Below are positions 24,742-32,462 of a stretch of 64,000 nt of DNA, piece by piece (the stretch's first letter is position 1; the number at the start of each line of letters is the position of its first letter). The DNA lies in assembly GCA_002479765.1 (NCBI GenBank), contig DLOZ01000004.1, forward strand, positions 1-64,000. The letters run 5' to 3'. The notes under the pieces were generated by a model. That model had not been told where the DNA came from, ran no database searches, and saw only the letters and a program-made list of their open reading frames with translations. A program made the position numbers and the translations under genes. This stretch comes from Sphingomonadales bacterium UBA7471. Lineage in GTDB: Bacteria; Pseudomonadota; Alphaproteobacteria; Sphingomonadales; Sphingomonadaceae.

Positions 24742-27327
24742 TCAAACGTCCAGATTGGCGACGTTGAGCGCGTTTTCGACAATGAAATCACGCCGTGGCT
24801 CAACAACTTCGCCCATCAGCTTGGTGAAGATATCGTCCGCCAAGTCAGCCTGGTCAATTTCGACACGGAGCAGCGACCGGTGATTAGGGTCAAGTGTCGT
24901 TTCCCACAATTGCTCGGCATTCATTTCGCCAAGACCCTTGTAGCGCGAAATCGACAGGCCCTTTCGCCCTGCGGCGAGTATGGCCTCAAGCAATTCCGAT
25001 GGACGCGTGATCGCGCCTTTATTGCCCACACTGACGGCGGTCGTCGCGCGCTTGGCTTGGTCGCCAACGGCATCCGCTGCTTCTGCGTCGTTATCTGCTT
25101 CGATGTCTTCGGCGGCATCGGCTGCTGCAGCGGCAGTGACCTTCACCAATCGGGCAGGGGTTTCGTAACTGGCGGTTTCTTCGCTGGCGAGCTTGTGCAG
25201 CTTGCGTGCTTCTGCCGACATTAGGAAGGTCGCGTCGATGATGTGGTGATCGGTTACGCCGCGCCACAGGCGTTCGAAGTGATAGCCACCGTCTTCGGAC
25301 ACGCGGCCGGACCATTTGCCCTCGACATCCTGCGCACCCATCCATGCGGCCGCCTTGGCCACCGCAGCAGCGCGGTCGGTTGCCTCAGGGTCAAGCGCGC
25401 CGGTGAGCGCCATTGCTTCGACAATTGTCGGGTCGTAGCGGCGGGGCACAAATGCCATCAGGCTGCGCATCCGGCGGGCATGATCGACCAATGCGCCCAA
25501 ATCGGCGCCTGCGCGTTGTCCGCCGGCACCTTCAAGCACAACGCCGGCAAGACCCAATTCCGCTAGATGATCATCGAGCGCCTTGTCGTCCTTAACGTAA
25601 ATTTCGCTGCGGCCCTTTGCGACCTTGTACAAAGGCGGCTGGGCGATGAAGAGATGGCCGTTTTCGATAATTTCGGGCATCTGGCGATAGAAGAAGGTCA
25701 GCAACAATGTGCGGATATGTGACCCGTCGACGTCAGCGTCGGTCATGATCACAATCTTGTGATAGCGCAGCTTTTCAATGTTGAAATCTTCGCGGCCAAT
25801 GCCCGTGCCCATGGCTTGAATGAGCGTGCCCACTTCCTTGGACGAGAGCATCCGGTCAAATCGCGCGCGTTCGACGTTCAGGATTTTACCCTTCAGCGGC
25901 AAAATTGCCTGATAATGCCGGTCGCGACCTTGCTTTGCCGAACCACCTGCGGAGTCGCCTTCGACCAGGAACAGTTCGGATCTGGCAGGGTCTTTTTCCT
26001 GACAGTCGGCAAGCTTGCCGGGCAGAGACGCAACGCTCATGACCGATTTACGGCTGGCCTCGCGCGCCTTACGTGCCGCTTCGCGGGCTGCGGCGGCGTC
26101 AATGACCTTTTGGATCACGGTGCGCGCGTGGGCCGGATTTTCTTCAAGCCACTCGCTCATCCGGTCGGCCATCAGGCTTTCCAGCGGCTGGCGTACCTCT
26201 GACGACACCAACTTGTCCTTGGTCTGCGACGAGAATTTTGGATCGGGCAATTTTACCGACACAATCGCGGTCAGGCCTTCGCGCATGTCATCGCCCGTCA
26301 GTGTAACCTTTTCCTTTTTCAACACGCCCGATTTTTCGGCGTAGTTGTTCAGCGTGCGCGTCAATGCCGAGCGGAATGCCGCCAAGTGGGTGCCGCCATC
26401 ACGCTGCGGTATGTTGTTGGTGAAGCACAATACATTTTCGTAATAGCTGTCGTTCCATTCCAGCGCGACATCAATACCGATGCCGTCACGGTGCGACGAG
26501 ATCGCAATCGGATCGACGAGCAACGCCGTTTTGTTGCGGTCCAGATATTTAACGAACGCGCCAATGCCGCCTTCGTAATACAGGTCATGCTCTTTGACTT
26601 CGGAGTGGCGGTTGTCCCGCAGCAGGATGCGGACGCCCGAATTCAGAAACGCGAGTTCGCGATAGCGATGCTCAAGCTTGTCAAAATCAAATTCGAGCAC
26701 ATTTTTGAAGGTCTCGGTCGACGCCATGAAGGTGACGCGTGTCCCCTTTTTGGTTTTGCCATCGACCACAGGCGCGTCGCCACGAACGATTAACGGCGCA
26801 ACGGCGTCGCCATGTTCAAAGCGCATCCAATGCTCTTTGCCTTCGCGCCAGATGGTGAGCTCCAAGAACTCAGACAGTGCGTTCACGACGGACACGCCGA
26901 CGCCGTGCAAACCGCCCGATACCTTGTACGCGTTGTCGTCCGAGGTGTTTTCAAACTTACCACCGGCATGCAGTTGGGTCATGATGACCTCAGCTGCGGA
27001 AACGCCTTCTTCCTTGTGCATGCCCGTCGGGATGCCGCGGCCGTTGTCTTCGACCGATACCGATCCATCGGCGTTCAATTCGATCAGCACCAGATCGCAA
27101 TGTCCGGCGAGCGCTTCGTCGATCGCATTGTCCGACACTTCGAACACCATGTGGTGCAGGCCGCTGCCGTCATCCGTGTCGCCGATATACATTCCCGGCC
27201 GCTTGCGAACCGCGTCGAGGCCCTTAAGAACCTTGATGCTGTCGGCACCATATTCGTTCTGATTTGGGTTGGCTGCGCTGTCCGCAGACGGGTTATTTTC
27301 GGAGTTTTCCGGGATTTGATCTGTCAT
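24742..27327 (-). CDS. gyrB: DNA gyrase subunit B
   Basis: GyrB supplies the ATPase and TOPRIM parts of gyrase, which introduces negative supercoils. Motifs: VLKGLDAVRKRPGMYIGDTDDGSGL, DNGRGIP, GGLHGVG, TOPRIM EGDSAGG and MTDADVDGSHIRTLL, and the C-terminal RYKGLGEMNAEQLWETT. The long insert typical of Gram-negative GyrB lies between the TOPRIM parts. It includes an acidic Ala/Glu/Asp-rich linker just before GNKGAITRPSELLEAIL, which helps explain 861 residues against 804 in E. coli. ATG at 27327 is chosen because the family sequence starts soon after and a promoter abuts it. Confidence 0.96.
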   Translation of the reverse strand: MTDQIPENSENNPSADSAANPNQNEYGADSIKVLKGLDAVRKRPGMYIGDTDDGSGLHHMVFEVSDNAIDEALAGHCDLVLIELNADGSVSVEDNGRGIPTGMHKEEGVSAAEVIMTQLHAGGKFENTSDDNAYKVSGGLHGVGVSVVNALSEFLELTIWREGKEHWMRFEHGDAVAPLIVRGDAPVVDGKTKKGTRVTFMASTETFKNVLEFDFDKLEHRYRELAFLNSGVRILLRDNRHSEVKEHDLYYEGGIGAFVKYLDRNKTALLVDPIAISSHRDGIGIDVALEWNDSYYENVLCFTNNIPQRDGGTHLAAFRSALTRTLNNYAEKSGVLKKEKVTLTGDDMREGLTAIVSVKLPDPKFSSQTKDKLVSSEVRQPLESLMADRMSEWLEENPAHARTVIQKVIDAAAAREAARKAREASRKSVMSVASLPGKLADCQEKDPARSELFLVEGDSAGGSAKQGRDRHYQAILPLKGKILNVERARFDRMLSSKEVGTLIQAMGTGIGREDFNIEKLRYHKIVIMTDADVDGSHIRTLLLTFFYRQMPEIIENGHLFIAQPPLYKVAKGRSEIYVKDDKALDDHLAELGLAGVVLEGAGGQRAGADLGALVDHARRMRSLMAFVPRRYDPTIVEAMALTGALDPEATDRAAAVAKAAAWMGAQDVEGKWSGRVSEDGGYHFERLWRGVTDHHIIDATFLMSAEARKLHKLASEETASYETPARLVKVTAAAAADAAEDIEADNDAEAADAVGDQAKRATTAVSVGNKGAITRPSELLEAILAAGRKGLSISRYKGLGEMNAEQLWETTLDPNHRSLLRVEIDQADLADDIFTKLMGEVVEPRRDFIVENALNVANLDV

Positions 27328-27333
27328 CGGTGG

Positions 27334-27362
27334 ACTATAGGCCCCACGGCCGAAAAGCCCAA
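27334..27362 (-). promoter_or_regulatory. gyrB promoter, predicting a leaderless transcript
   Basis: On the minus strand, TTGGGC (27362-27357), a 17-bp spacer and TATAGT (27339-27334) are followed by CCACCG and then the gyrB ATG. The expected start of transcription is the A of the start codon. No Shine-Dalgarno sequence is present. Confidence 0.6.
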
Positions 27363-27520
27363 GGGAAAGCGGCAATAATGCGCTATTTTTCCACAATCTT
27401 TTGCGCCTGTCGCTTGTTGCGTTTTTGGGTGGCGGCCTGCGGCGAAAAATTAAGCGGTGAAAGTTTTCGATATCGCGCTAAATCATCGCATGCGCATCTA
27501 AGGGATAGGCACAAGACGTA

Positions 27521-29080
27521 ATGAATATCGAGACGGAACTGGAAAAGAGCTTTGGCGACTTTGGCGCACTTATCGGTGCTTGGGGCGCAGAAAAACCCGA
27601 CGCGCACGCGCTCGCTGACAAGTTTACCACGGTTTCGTGGAGCCAAGTTGCGCAGCTAACGTCGCGCATTGCAGCGCAGCTTCAGCGCGATGGTCTTCAG
27701 CATGGTCAGGCGGTCGCCATTTTGGGCATGAGCAACATCAATTACGCGCTGGTCTATTTGGCTGCAGTCCGCGCAGGCGGCTGCGCGGCGCCGTTGACGA
27801 CATCGGCTACGCCGGCGCAATTGTCCGCCATGTTGCGGGACTCAGGGGCGATGCATCTTTTTGTTGATGCGGCAAAGCTGGCTGAACTTGGTGGTGTAGA
27901 CTTGGGCGATGTGCGCATTGTCATATTGGATAATGGCGACGCGCAGCATCCAAGCCTTGAAGCTTGGATGGCCGAAGAGAGCGCGACATTTGCAGCAGCC
28001 GCACCTGCGCCGAATGACCCGTTCAACATTATTTATTCGAGCGGAACGACAGGCACGCCAAAGGGCATCATCCATTCGCACGCCATGCGCTGGCACCAGA
28101 TGGCGGGTGGCTTCAAATCCATTTACAGCCGTGACACCCGTTCGTTGGTCTCCACGCCCTTATATTCGAACACGACGCTTGCTGTGTTCTTACCGACCAT
28201 GTGCCATGGCGGATTTGCGCGGATCATGGATAAATTTGATGTCACCGGCTATCTTGACCATGCGCAGGCCGACCGGACGACGCATAGCATGCTGGTGCCC
28301 GTCCAATATCAGCGGATCATGGCGCATGATGGTTTTGCCAATTACGATCTTTCGCATTTCATCATCAAATTTTGCACCAGCGCGCCTTTCCCGGCGGAGT
28401 TAAAGGCCGATGTCGTCAAACGCTGGCCCGGCGGGCTCGTCGAAATTTATGGGATGACCGAGGGCGGGGTGGTCTGCATGTTGCAGGCGCATAATTTCCC
28501 CGACAAGTTGCACACCGTGGGTCAGCCCGTGACGGGCCATGAACTGATCGTCCTTGATGAGGACGACAATCGCCTGCCTGCTGGATCAAAAGGTATTTTA
28601 ACGGGCCGGTCACCCACGATGATGTCCGGCTACAAGAACCAGCCGGAAAAAACGCGCGAGATGGAATGGCGCGATGAGGATGGCAATATCTGGCTCAAAA
28701 CCGGCGATATCGGCATTGTCGATGAAGACGGCTTTGTTTCCATCGTCGGGCGCGCGAAGGATATGATCATCTCCGGCGGGTTCAACATTTACCCCAAAGA
28801 TCTGGAAGAGCTGCTGGAGGCGCAAGCGGAGGTTGCTGAGGCTGCCGTGGTGGGCATGCCGTCGGATGCATGGGGCGAGACGCCGGTTGGCTTTGTGCGG
28901 TTGCATCCCGACGCCAGCAGCACGCCTGATGCTATCTTGGAACGGGTGAATGGACAGCTTGGCAAAACCCAGCGCATTTCGGTGCTCTATCCCATCGACG
29001 AAATGCCGCGCAGCCATATCGGCAAGCTGCTGAAAACCGATTTGCGGACATTGGCGGCGGAATTGCAAAATGGACGGTAA
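27521..29080 (+). CDS. Acyl-CoA synthetase / AMP-dependent ligase, FadD-like
   Basis: The 519-residue enzyme belongs to the adenylate-forming superfamily. It activates a carboxylic acid with ATP and joins it to CoA. Core motifs: A3 IIYSSGTTGTPKG, A5 EIYGMTEGG, A7/A8 WLKTGDIGIVDEDGFVSIVGRAKDMIISGGFNIYP and A10 Lys in SHIGKLLKTDL. The substrate (medium/long-chain fatty acid or aromatic acid) cannot be told from the sequence. The gene is divergent from gyrB and overlaps the DUF2721 gene by 11 nt, suggesting an operon. Confidence 0.88.
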   Translation: MNIETELEKSFGDFGALIGAWGAEKPDAHALADKFTTVSWSQVAQLTSRIAAQLQRDGLQHGQAVAILGMSNINYALVYLAAVRAGGCAAPLTTSATPAQLSAMLRDSGAMHLFVDAAKLAELGGVDLGDVRIVILDNGDAQHPSLEAWMAEESATFAAAAPAPNDPFNIIYSSGTTGTPKGIIHSHAMRWHQMAGGFKSIYSRDTRSLVSTPLYSNTTLAVFLPTMCHGGFARIMDKFDVTGYLDHAQADRTTHSMLVPVQYQRIMAHDGFANYDLSHFIIKFCTSAPFPAELKADVVKRWPGGLVEIYGMTEGGVVCMLQAHNFPDKLHTVGQPVTGHELIVLDEDDNRLPAGSKGILTGRSPTMMSGYKNQPEKTREMEWRDEDGNIWLKTGDIGIVDEDGFVSIVGRAKDMIISGGFNIYPKDLEELLEAQAEVAEAAVVGMPSDAWGETPVGFVRLHPDASSTPDAILERVNGQLGKTQRISVLYPIDEMPRSHIGKLLKTDLRTLAAELQNGR

Positions 29081-29564
29081 ATTTGGCCCCGATCTGGCGG
29101 CGGTCATTTCCGTTCTGCAGACGGCACTGACCCCCGCCTTTTTGCTGGTTGCGGTGGGCAGCCTGCTCAATGTCCTCACCGGCCGACTGTCGCGCATTGT
29201 GGACCGGTCACGCGACCTGCAGCGGCAATATGCGGAGACTGACGGTCAAGCGCATGAACGGGTCGTCACCGAACTGCGTATCATTGAAAAGCGCATGCGT
29301 GTGGTGGGAAGATCGATTTTGTGCGCAGTTTTGTCCGCAATTTCGGTGTGTATCATGATCGTTGTCTTGTTCGTCATGGGGCTCACCAATATTTCCGCAG
29401 CATGGATAGCCGTAGCGGTATTCATGCTGGCACTGGCGCTATTGTCGGCTTGCCTGTTCCAATTCGTGCACGAGATCCGCCTGGCAACTTATGCGATATA
29501 TGTGCCGGAGGAATATCTTGAGCTGCCGGCGCCTAAGGAACGCAAGCGGCGTAAGACGATGTAA
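29070..29564 (+). CDS. DUF2721 family membrane protein
   Basis: A 164-residue protein with the DUF2721 layout. The N-terminal hydrophobic helix ends in VAVGSLLNVLTGRLSRIVDRSRDL. A charged helix follows, then two adjacent hydrophobic segments (about residues 76-97 and 103-126) and a basic C-terminus. The function is unknown. The start lies inside the end of the acyl-CoA ligase gene, so it is probably co-translated with it. Confidence 0.8.
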   Translation: MDGKFGPDLAAVISVLQTALTPAFLLVAVGSLLNVLTGRLSRIVDRSRDLQRQYAETDGQAHERVVTELRIIEKRMRVVGRSILCAVLSAISVCIMIVVLFVMGLTNISAAWIAVAVFMLALALLSACLFQFVHEIRLATYAIYVPEEYLELPAPKERKRRKTM

Positions 29565-29579
29565 CGCGCAGGCGAGTCG

Positions 29580-30089
29580 TTAGCTTGTCCTGCTGCCCAA
29601 TAATTGAACGCGCGCGACAACCTCGTCGCGGATCGTCGGCGTCACAAATTTGCCGATTTCGCCGCCATATATGGCGATTTCCTTCACCAACCGAGAGGCG
29701 ATGGGCTGAAGCGAGACATCTGCCATCAGGAATAAAGTTTCGACGCGATCATTCAACTGGCGGTTCATGCCCGTGAGTTGATATTCATATTCGAAATCGG
29801 TGACGCCGCGAATGCCGCGAATGACCGTGCTTGCGCCATGCGCTTCGGCAAAGTCCATCAGCAGTGAATTAAACCCGACAACGCGGATATGATCTGCGCC
29901 GATTGTCGCAACTTCGCGTTCGACCATCGCGATACGCTCTTCATCGGCAAACATCGGCGATTTCGACGCGTTGGTGGTCACGCCAATGATGAGTTCGTCG
30001 ACAAGCTTTGCGCCGCGCCGGATGATGTCCATATGGCCCAAGGTGATGGGGTCAAAAGTTCCGGGATATACGCCAATCCGGTGGGTCAT
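29580..30089 (-). CDS. coaD: Phosphopantetheine adenylyltransferase
   Basis: CoaD transfers AMP from ATP to 4'-phosphopantetheine, the penultimate step of CoA synthesis. The 169-residue protein starts MTHRIGVYPGTFDPITLGHMDII with the nucleotidyltransferase TLGH motif. RGIRGVTDFEYEYQLTGMNRQL is family-specific. The late motif normally ISSSLVRE reads IASRLVKEI here. It overlaps ispA by one base (TGATG), the last gene of xseB-ispA-coaD. Confidence 0.94.
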   Translation of the reverse strand: MTHRIGVYPGTFDPITLGHMDIIRRGAKLVDELIIGVTTNASKSPMFADEERIAMVEREVATIGADHIRVVGFNSLLMDFAEAHGASTVIRGIRGVTDFEYEYQLTGMNRQLNDRVETLFLMADVSLQPIASRLVKEIAIYGGEIGKFVTPTIRDEVVARVQLLGSRTS

Positions 30090-31003
30090 CAGCGATCTCT
30101 TTCCGTGATATAATTTGCAATAGCGCGCAACAAATCCGCCTCTGCGCCATAGCTTGATAGATAATCATTGGCTTGCTGGACCAGCATTCCGGCCTGTTGC
30201 TTGGCGCGATCAAGCCCCATCAGCGACACAAATGTGCCCTTGCCCGCCTCGGCATCTTTCTGCAGCGCCTTGCCAGCCAATTCGGGGTCACCTTCGACAT
30301 CCAAAATGTCATCGGCAATTTGAAAGGCAAGGCCAATATCGCGGGCATAGCCCCGCAAATGCGCGCGGCCTTCGGGCGGGATATGGCCCAAAATGGCGCC
30401 CATTTCGACGCTTGCGGCAATAAGTGCGCCGGTTTTCAACGCCTGCAGCCGCATGATAGTCTGCAAATCGAACGATGCGTTCTCCGCCTCAATGTCCATC
30501 ATCTGGCCGCCCGCCATGCCCTCAGGGCCACTGGCCAGCGCCAGCGTCGACACCAGCTCGCCACGCACAAATGGGTCGCTATGGGTATCTGGATTGGCCA
30601 AGATTTCAAAGGCAAGCGCATGCAGCGAGTCACCCGCCAAAACCGCGGTTGCTTCGTCAAATGCGCGATGCACGGTGGGTTTGCCACGGCGCAAATCATC
30701 ATCATCCATGCAGGGCAGGTCGTCATGCACCAGCGAATAGACGTGAATGGCCTCAACCGCCGTGCCGACGCGCAAAGCTGTTTTGCGGTCGACGTTGAAC
30801 AAGGCTGCGGTGGCCGTTACCAGCAAGGGACGAAGACGCTTGCCGCCGCCAATCGTGGCATGTCGCATGGCTGCATATAAACGGTCGCGTGCGTCCCCGG
30901 GTATTTTCAGCAGCGTGTCGAATTCTTGGTCAACATCTGCTGCAATACTGGTCAGCGCATCTTGAAGCAGCGAAGATGTCGATACCCCCGACATCACATT
31001 CAT
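30089..31003 (-). CDS. ispA: Polyprenyl diphosphate synthase (IspA-like, farnesyl type)
   Basis: This 304-residue trans-prenyltransferase condenses dimethylallyl or geranyl diphosphate with isopentenyl diphosphate. The first Asp-rich motif is DDLPCMDDDDLRRGKP and the second is FQIADDILDVEGD. The chain-length region before the first motif (HVYSLVH) is like bacterial farnesyl diphosphate synthases. It is encoded between xseB and coaD with four-base and one-base overlaps, the classical xseB-ispA arrangement. Confidence 0.9.
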   Translation of the reverse strand: MNVMSGVSTSSLLQDALTSIAADVDQEFDTLLKIPGDARDRLYAAMRHATIGGGKRLRPLLVTATAALFNVDRKTALRVGTAVEAIHVYSLVHDDLPCMDDDDLRRGKPTVHRAFDEATAVLAGDSLHALAFEILANPDTHSDPFVRGELVSTLALASGPEGMAGGQMMDIEAENASFDLQTIMRLQALKTGALIAASVEMGAILGHIPPEGRAHLRGYARDIGLAFQIADDILDVEGDPELAGKALQKDAEAGKGTFVSLMGLDRAKQQAGMLVQQANDYLSSYGAEADLLRAIANYITERDR

Positions 31004-31239
31004 CCCGCGTCGAACGATGTGGTGCCCGTTGGCGCACCGTCAGGGCCAAGCGTAATCGCTTCAATCCGTGCTTTTGCCATATCAAGCCGTTGCTGGCACA
31101 ACGCGCGCAGCGTGTTGCCGCGTTCATATAGCGCAATGGATTCATCAAGCGGCGCTTCACCACTTTCCAGCTTGTGGACGATATCCTCAAGCGCGCGGAG
31201 CGCCTGTTCGAAATTCAGTTCAGCAACGTCGTCAGTCAT
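31000..31239 (-). CDS. xseB: Exodeoxyribonuclease VII small subunit
   Basis: XseB (79 residues) joins XseA to make exonuclease VII, which degrades single-stranded DNA. The sequence ELNFEQALRALEDIVHKLESGEAPLDESIALYERG is typical. Both a GTG (31242) and an ATG (31239) are possible starts. The ATG is chosen because the predicted -10 ends six bases before it and there is no ribosome binding site. The end overlaps ispA (ATGA). Confidence 0.92.
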   Translation of the reverse strand: MTDDVAELNFEQALRALEDIVHKLESGEAPLDESIALYERGNTLRALCQQRLDMAKARIEAITLGPDGAPTGTTSFDAG

Positions 31240-31245
31240 CACACT

Positions 31246-31274
31246 GCAATGACGCGGGGTGGGCGATGGGTCAA
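31246..31274 (-). promoter_or_regulatory. xseB-ispA-coaD promoter, leaderless layout
   Basis: On the minus strand, TTGACC (31274-31269) is followed by a 17-bp spacer and CATTGC (31251-31246), then AGTGTG and ATG. The -35 is good and the -10 weak. Transcription would begin at or next to the ATG. Confidence 0.45.
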
Positions 31275-31292
31275 GTGTTCGCGCTACCGAAT

Positions 31293-32168
31293 TTATACGC
31301 CGGCCTTTAACAACCAGTCGTGGAAAATCTTAACAGCGCGCTGCTTCAGCGCGCGGGGGCGGCACACGAACCAATAGCTATAGGGGCTTTCGACCTCTGC
31401 ATTGAAAAGCCGCGTCAGGCGCGGATCACGCGCGTCCGAAAAATGGCTCCCGTGCATGATCGCGACGCCCAGCCCATTGGCGGCTGCTTCAAGCATGAGC
31501 GCGCCGCTATCCAAACTATCAATGGCGGCGGGTTTTAAACGGGGTACGCCCATGGCTTGACGCCAGGCGTCGAATATCATGGGCATATCGCTGTGGACCA
31601 TGATCGTATGTTTGGCCAGATCTTCTGGCTTTTGCACATTGTGCTCCTTGGCCCATTGTTCCGAAGCAATGGCATAGACAAGGTTACGGTCGAGACGAAC
31701 GCTGTAGAGTTTTGGGTCTACCTCGGCAGCGATGATAATCGCGGCATCAATCACATCGCCCAACAGATTTTCTGCATGGCCAGAGGTATCAACATCGATA
31801 TGCAATTTCGGGAAAGCTTTGCGCAATTCGGGAAGGCGCGGGATAAGGCGCTGTGAACCAAAAAGTGGCAGCAAGCCGAGGCGCAGGCGATATTCGCCGC
31901 CACGGCCGGCAAGCTCTTCAACCGCTTCGGCCATCGCATCCATCGCCGGCTCTACAGCCGCCAGCAAAGCTTCGCCATCGGCGTTAATGACCATGGCTTG
32001 AGCGCGGCGGTCAAAAAGCGATTTGCCGATAAAATCTTCAAGCGCCTTTATGCGGCGGCTTAACGCAGGAGGTGACAGCGCCAGTTCACTGGCCGCGGCT
32101 TTGGCCGAACCCAGTTTGGCGACGCGCAAAAAGGCTTCTAACGACCGTAATGGTGGCAATCTGCGCAT
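31293..32168 (-). CDS. LysR family transcription regulator (GcvA-like)
   Basis: The 291-residue protein has an N-terminal winged helix (LPPLRSLEAFLRVAKLGSAKAAASELALSPPALSRRIKALEDFIGKSLFDR) and a periplasmic-binding-like effector domain ending in a VCRPRALKQRAVKIFHDWLL segment typical of GcvA-type regulators. ATG 32168 is preferred because AAAGGAGATGAT precedes it; the frame is open ten codons further. It stands alone, reading away from a 294-bp intergenic region with several inverted repeats and a candidate small RNA. Targets are unknown. Confidence 0.88.
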   Translation of the reverse strand: MRRLPPLRSLEAFLRVAKLGSAKAAASELALSPPALSRRIKALEDFIGKSLFDRRAQAMVINADGEALLAAVEPAMDAMAEAVEELAGRGGEYRLRLGLLPLFGSQRLIPRLPELRKAFPKLHIDVDTSGHAENLLGDVIDAAIIIAAEVDPKLYSVRLDRNLVYAIASEQWAKEHNVQKPEDLAKHTIMVHSDMPMIFDAWRQAMGVPRLKPAAIDSLDSGALMLEAAANGLGVAIMHGSHFSDARDPRLTRLFNAEVESPYSYWFVCRPRALKQRAVKIFHDWLLKAGV

Positions 32169-32182
32169 ATCATCTCCTTTTT

Positions 32183-32197
32183 TGTCGCACTGCAACA
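32183..32197. promoter_or_regulatory. 15-bp imperfect dyad upstream of lysR-type gene
   Basis: TGTCGCACTGCAACA is symmetric at all but one pair and contains the T-N11-A spacing of LysR sites. It lies 15-29 bp before the regulator's start codon and could serve autoregulation. Confidence 0.35.
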
Positions 32198-32208
32198 AAA
32201 GTGATTTG

Positions 32209-32237
32209 ATTCTGCGATCGTGAAAATGCCGCAGAAT
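32209..32237. repeat. 8-bp inverted repeat in the LysR upstream region
   Basis: ATTCTGCG (32209-32216) and CGCAGAAT (32230-32237) are exact inverted copies separated by 13 bp. It could be an operator or a hairpin in the LysR mRNA leader. Confidence 0.4.
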
Positions 32238-32253
32238 TCAGTTTAATCTTATA

Positions 32254-32284
32254 AATAGCAGTTGCATGATATGCAACTGCTATT
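32254..32284. promoter_or_regulatory. 31-nt perfect palindrome (14-bp arms, GAT centre)
   Basis: AATAGCAGTTGCAT (32254-32267), GAT, ATGCAACTGCTATT (32271-32284). Every base of the arms pairs. The centre lies about 53 bp before the predicted start of the small RNA at 32322 and about 100 bp before the LysR gene on the other strand. The position suits an activator or repressor site for the RNA. TTGCA recurs at 32263, 32283 and 32298. The protein that binds is unknown. Confidence 0.6.
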
Positions 32285-32321
32285 GCACTGTTCGCACTTG
32301 CACAAAAAATACAATATAGCG

Positions 32322-32394
32322 ATAGGGGAAAAGCCTTATAGGCATCCTCTCCTAAAGACTTTTTCAGGGTCGACTTTGGTCGGCCCTTTTTTTT
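32322..32394 (+). ncRNA. Candidate small RNA with two stem-loops
   Basis: About 73 nt end in an intrinsic terminator on the plus strand, where no plus-strand gene lies upstream. The 5' hairpin pairs TAGGGGA (323-329 of 32000) with TCTCCTA (348-354), one G-T pair, enclosing GCCT/AGGC (333-336, 340-343). The 3' hairpin is the terminator at 32367-32394. A -10-like TATAGC (32315-32320) or TACAAT (32310-32315) precedes it, but no good -35 is seen; TTCGCA at 32291-32296 is the nearest for TATAGC. The unpaired ATCC and the UCUCCUA strand resemble anti-Shine-Dalgarno sequence, as in many sRNAs that pair with ribosome binding sites. The gene is inferred. Confidence 0.55.
32367..32394 (+). terminator. 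Orphan plus-strand rho-independent terminator
   Basis: GGGTCGAC (32367-32374), TTTG loop and GTCGGCCC (32379-32386) form 8 pairs (one T-G), followed by eight T (32387-32394). The flanking genes both read on the minus strand, so this terminator serves neither. Confidence 0.88.
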
Positions 32395-32462
32395 GCGTAA
32401 AATCTGCTTCTGTTCGTCGAGCCGACATGATGTGGTGATTTAGCAATGATGCGGAATGCGCG

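Noticed and set aside
26678..27378. Two open frames opposite gyrB N-terminal region
   Set aside because: Antisense to the conserved GHKL ATPase domain; no support.
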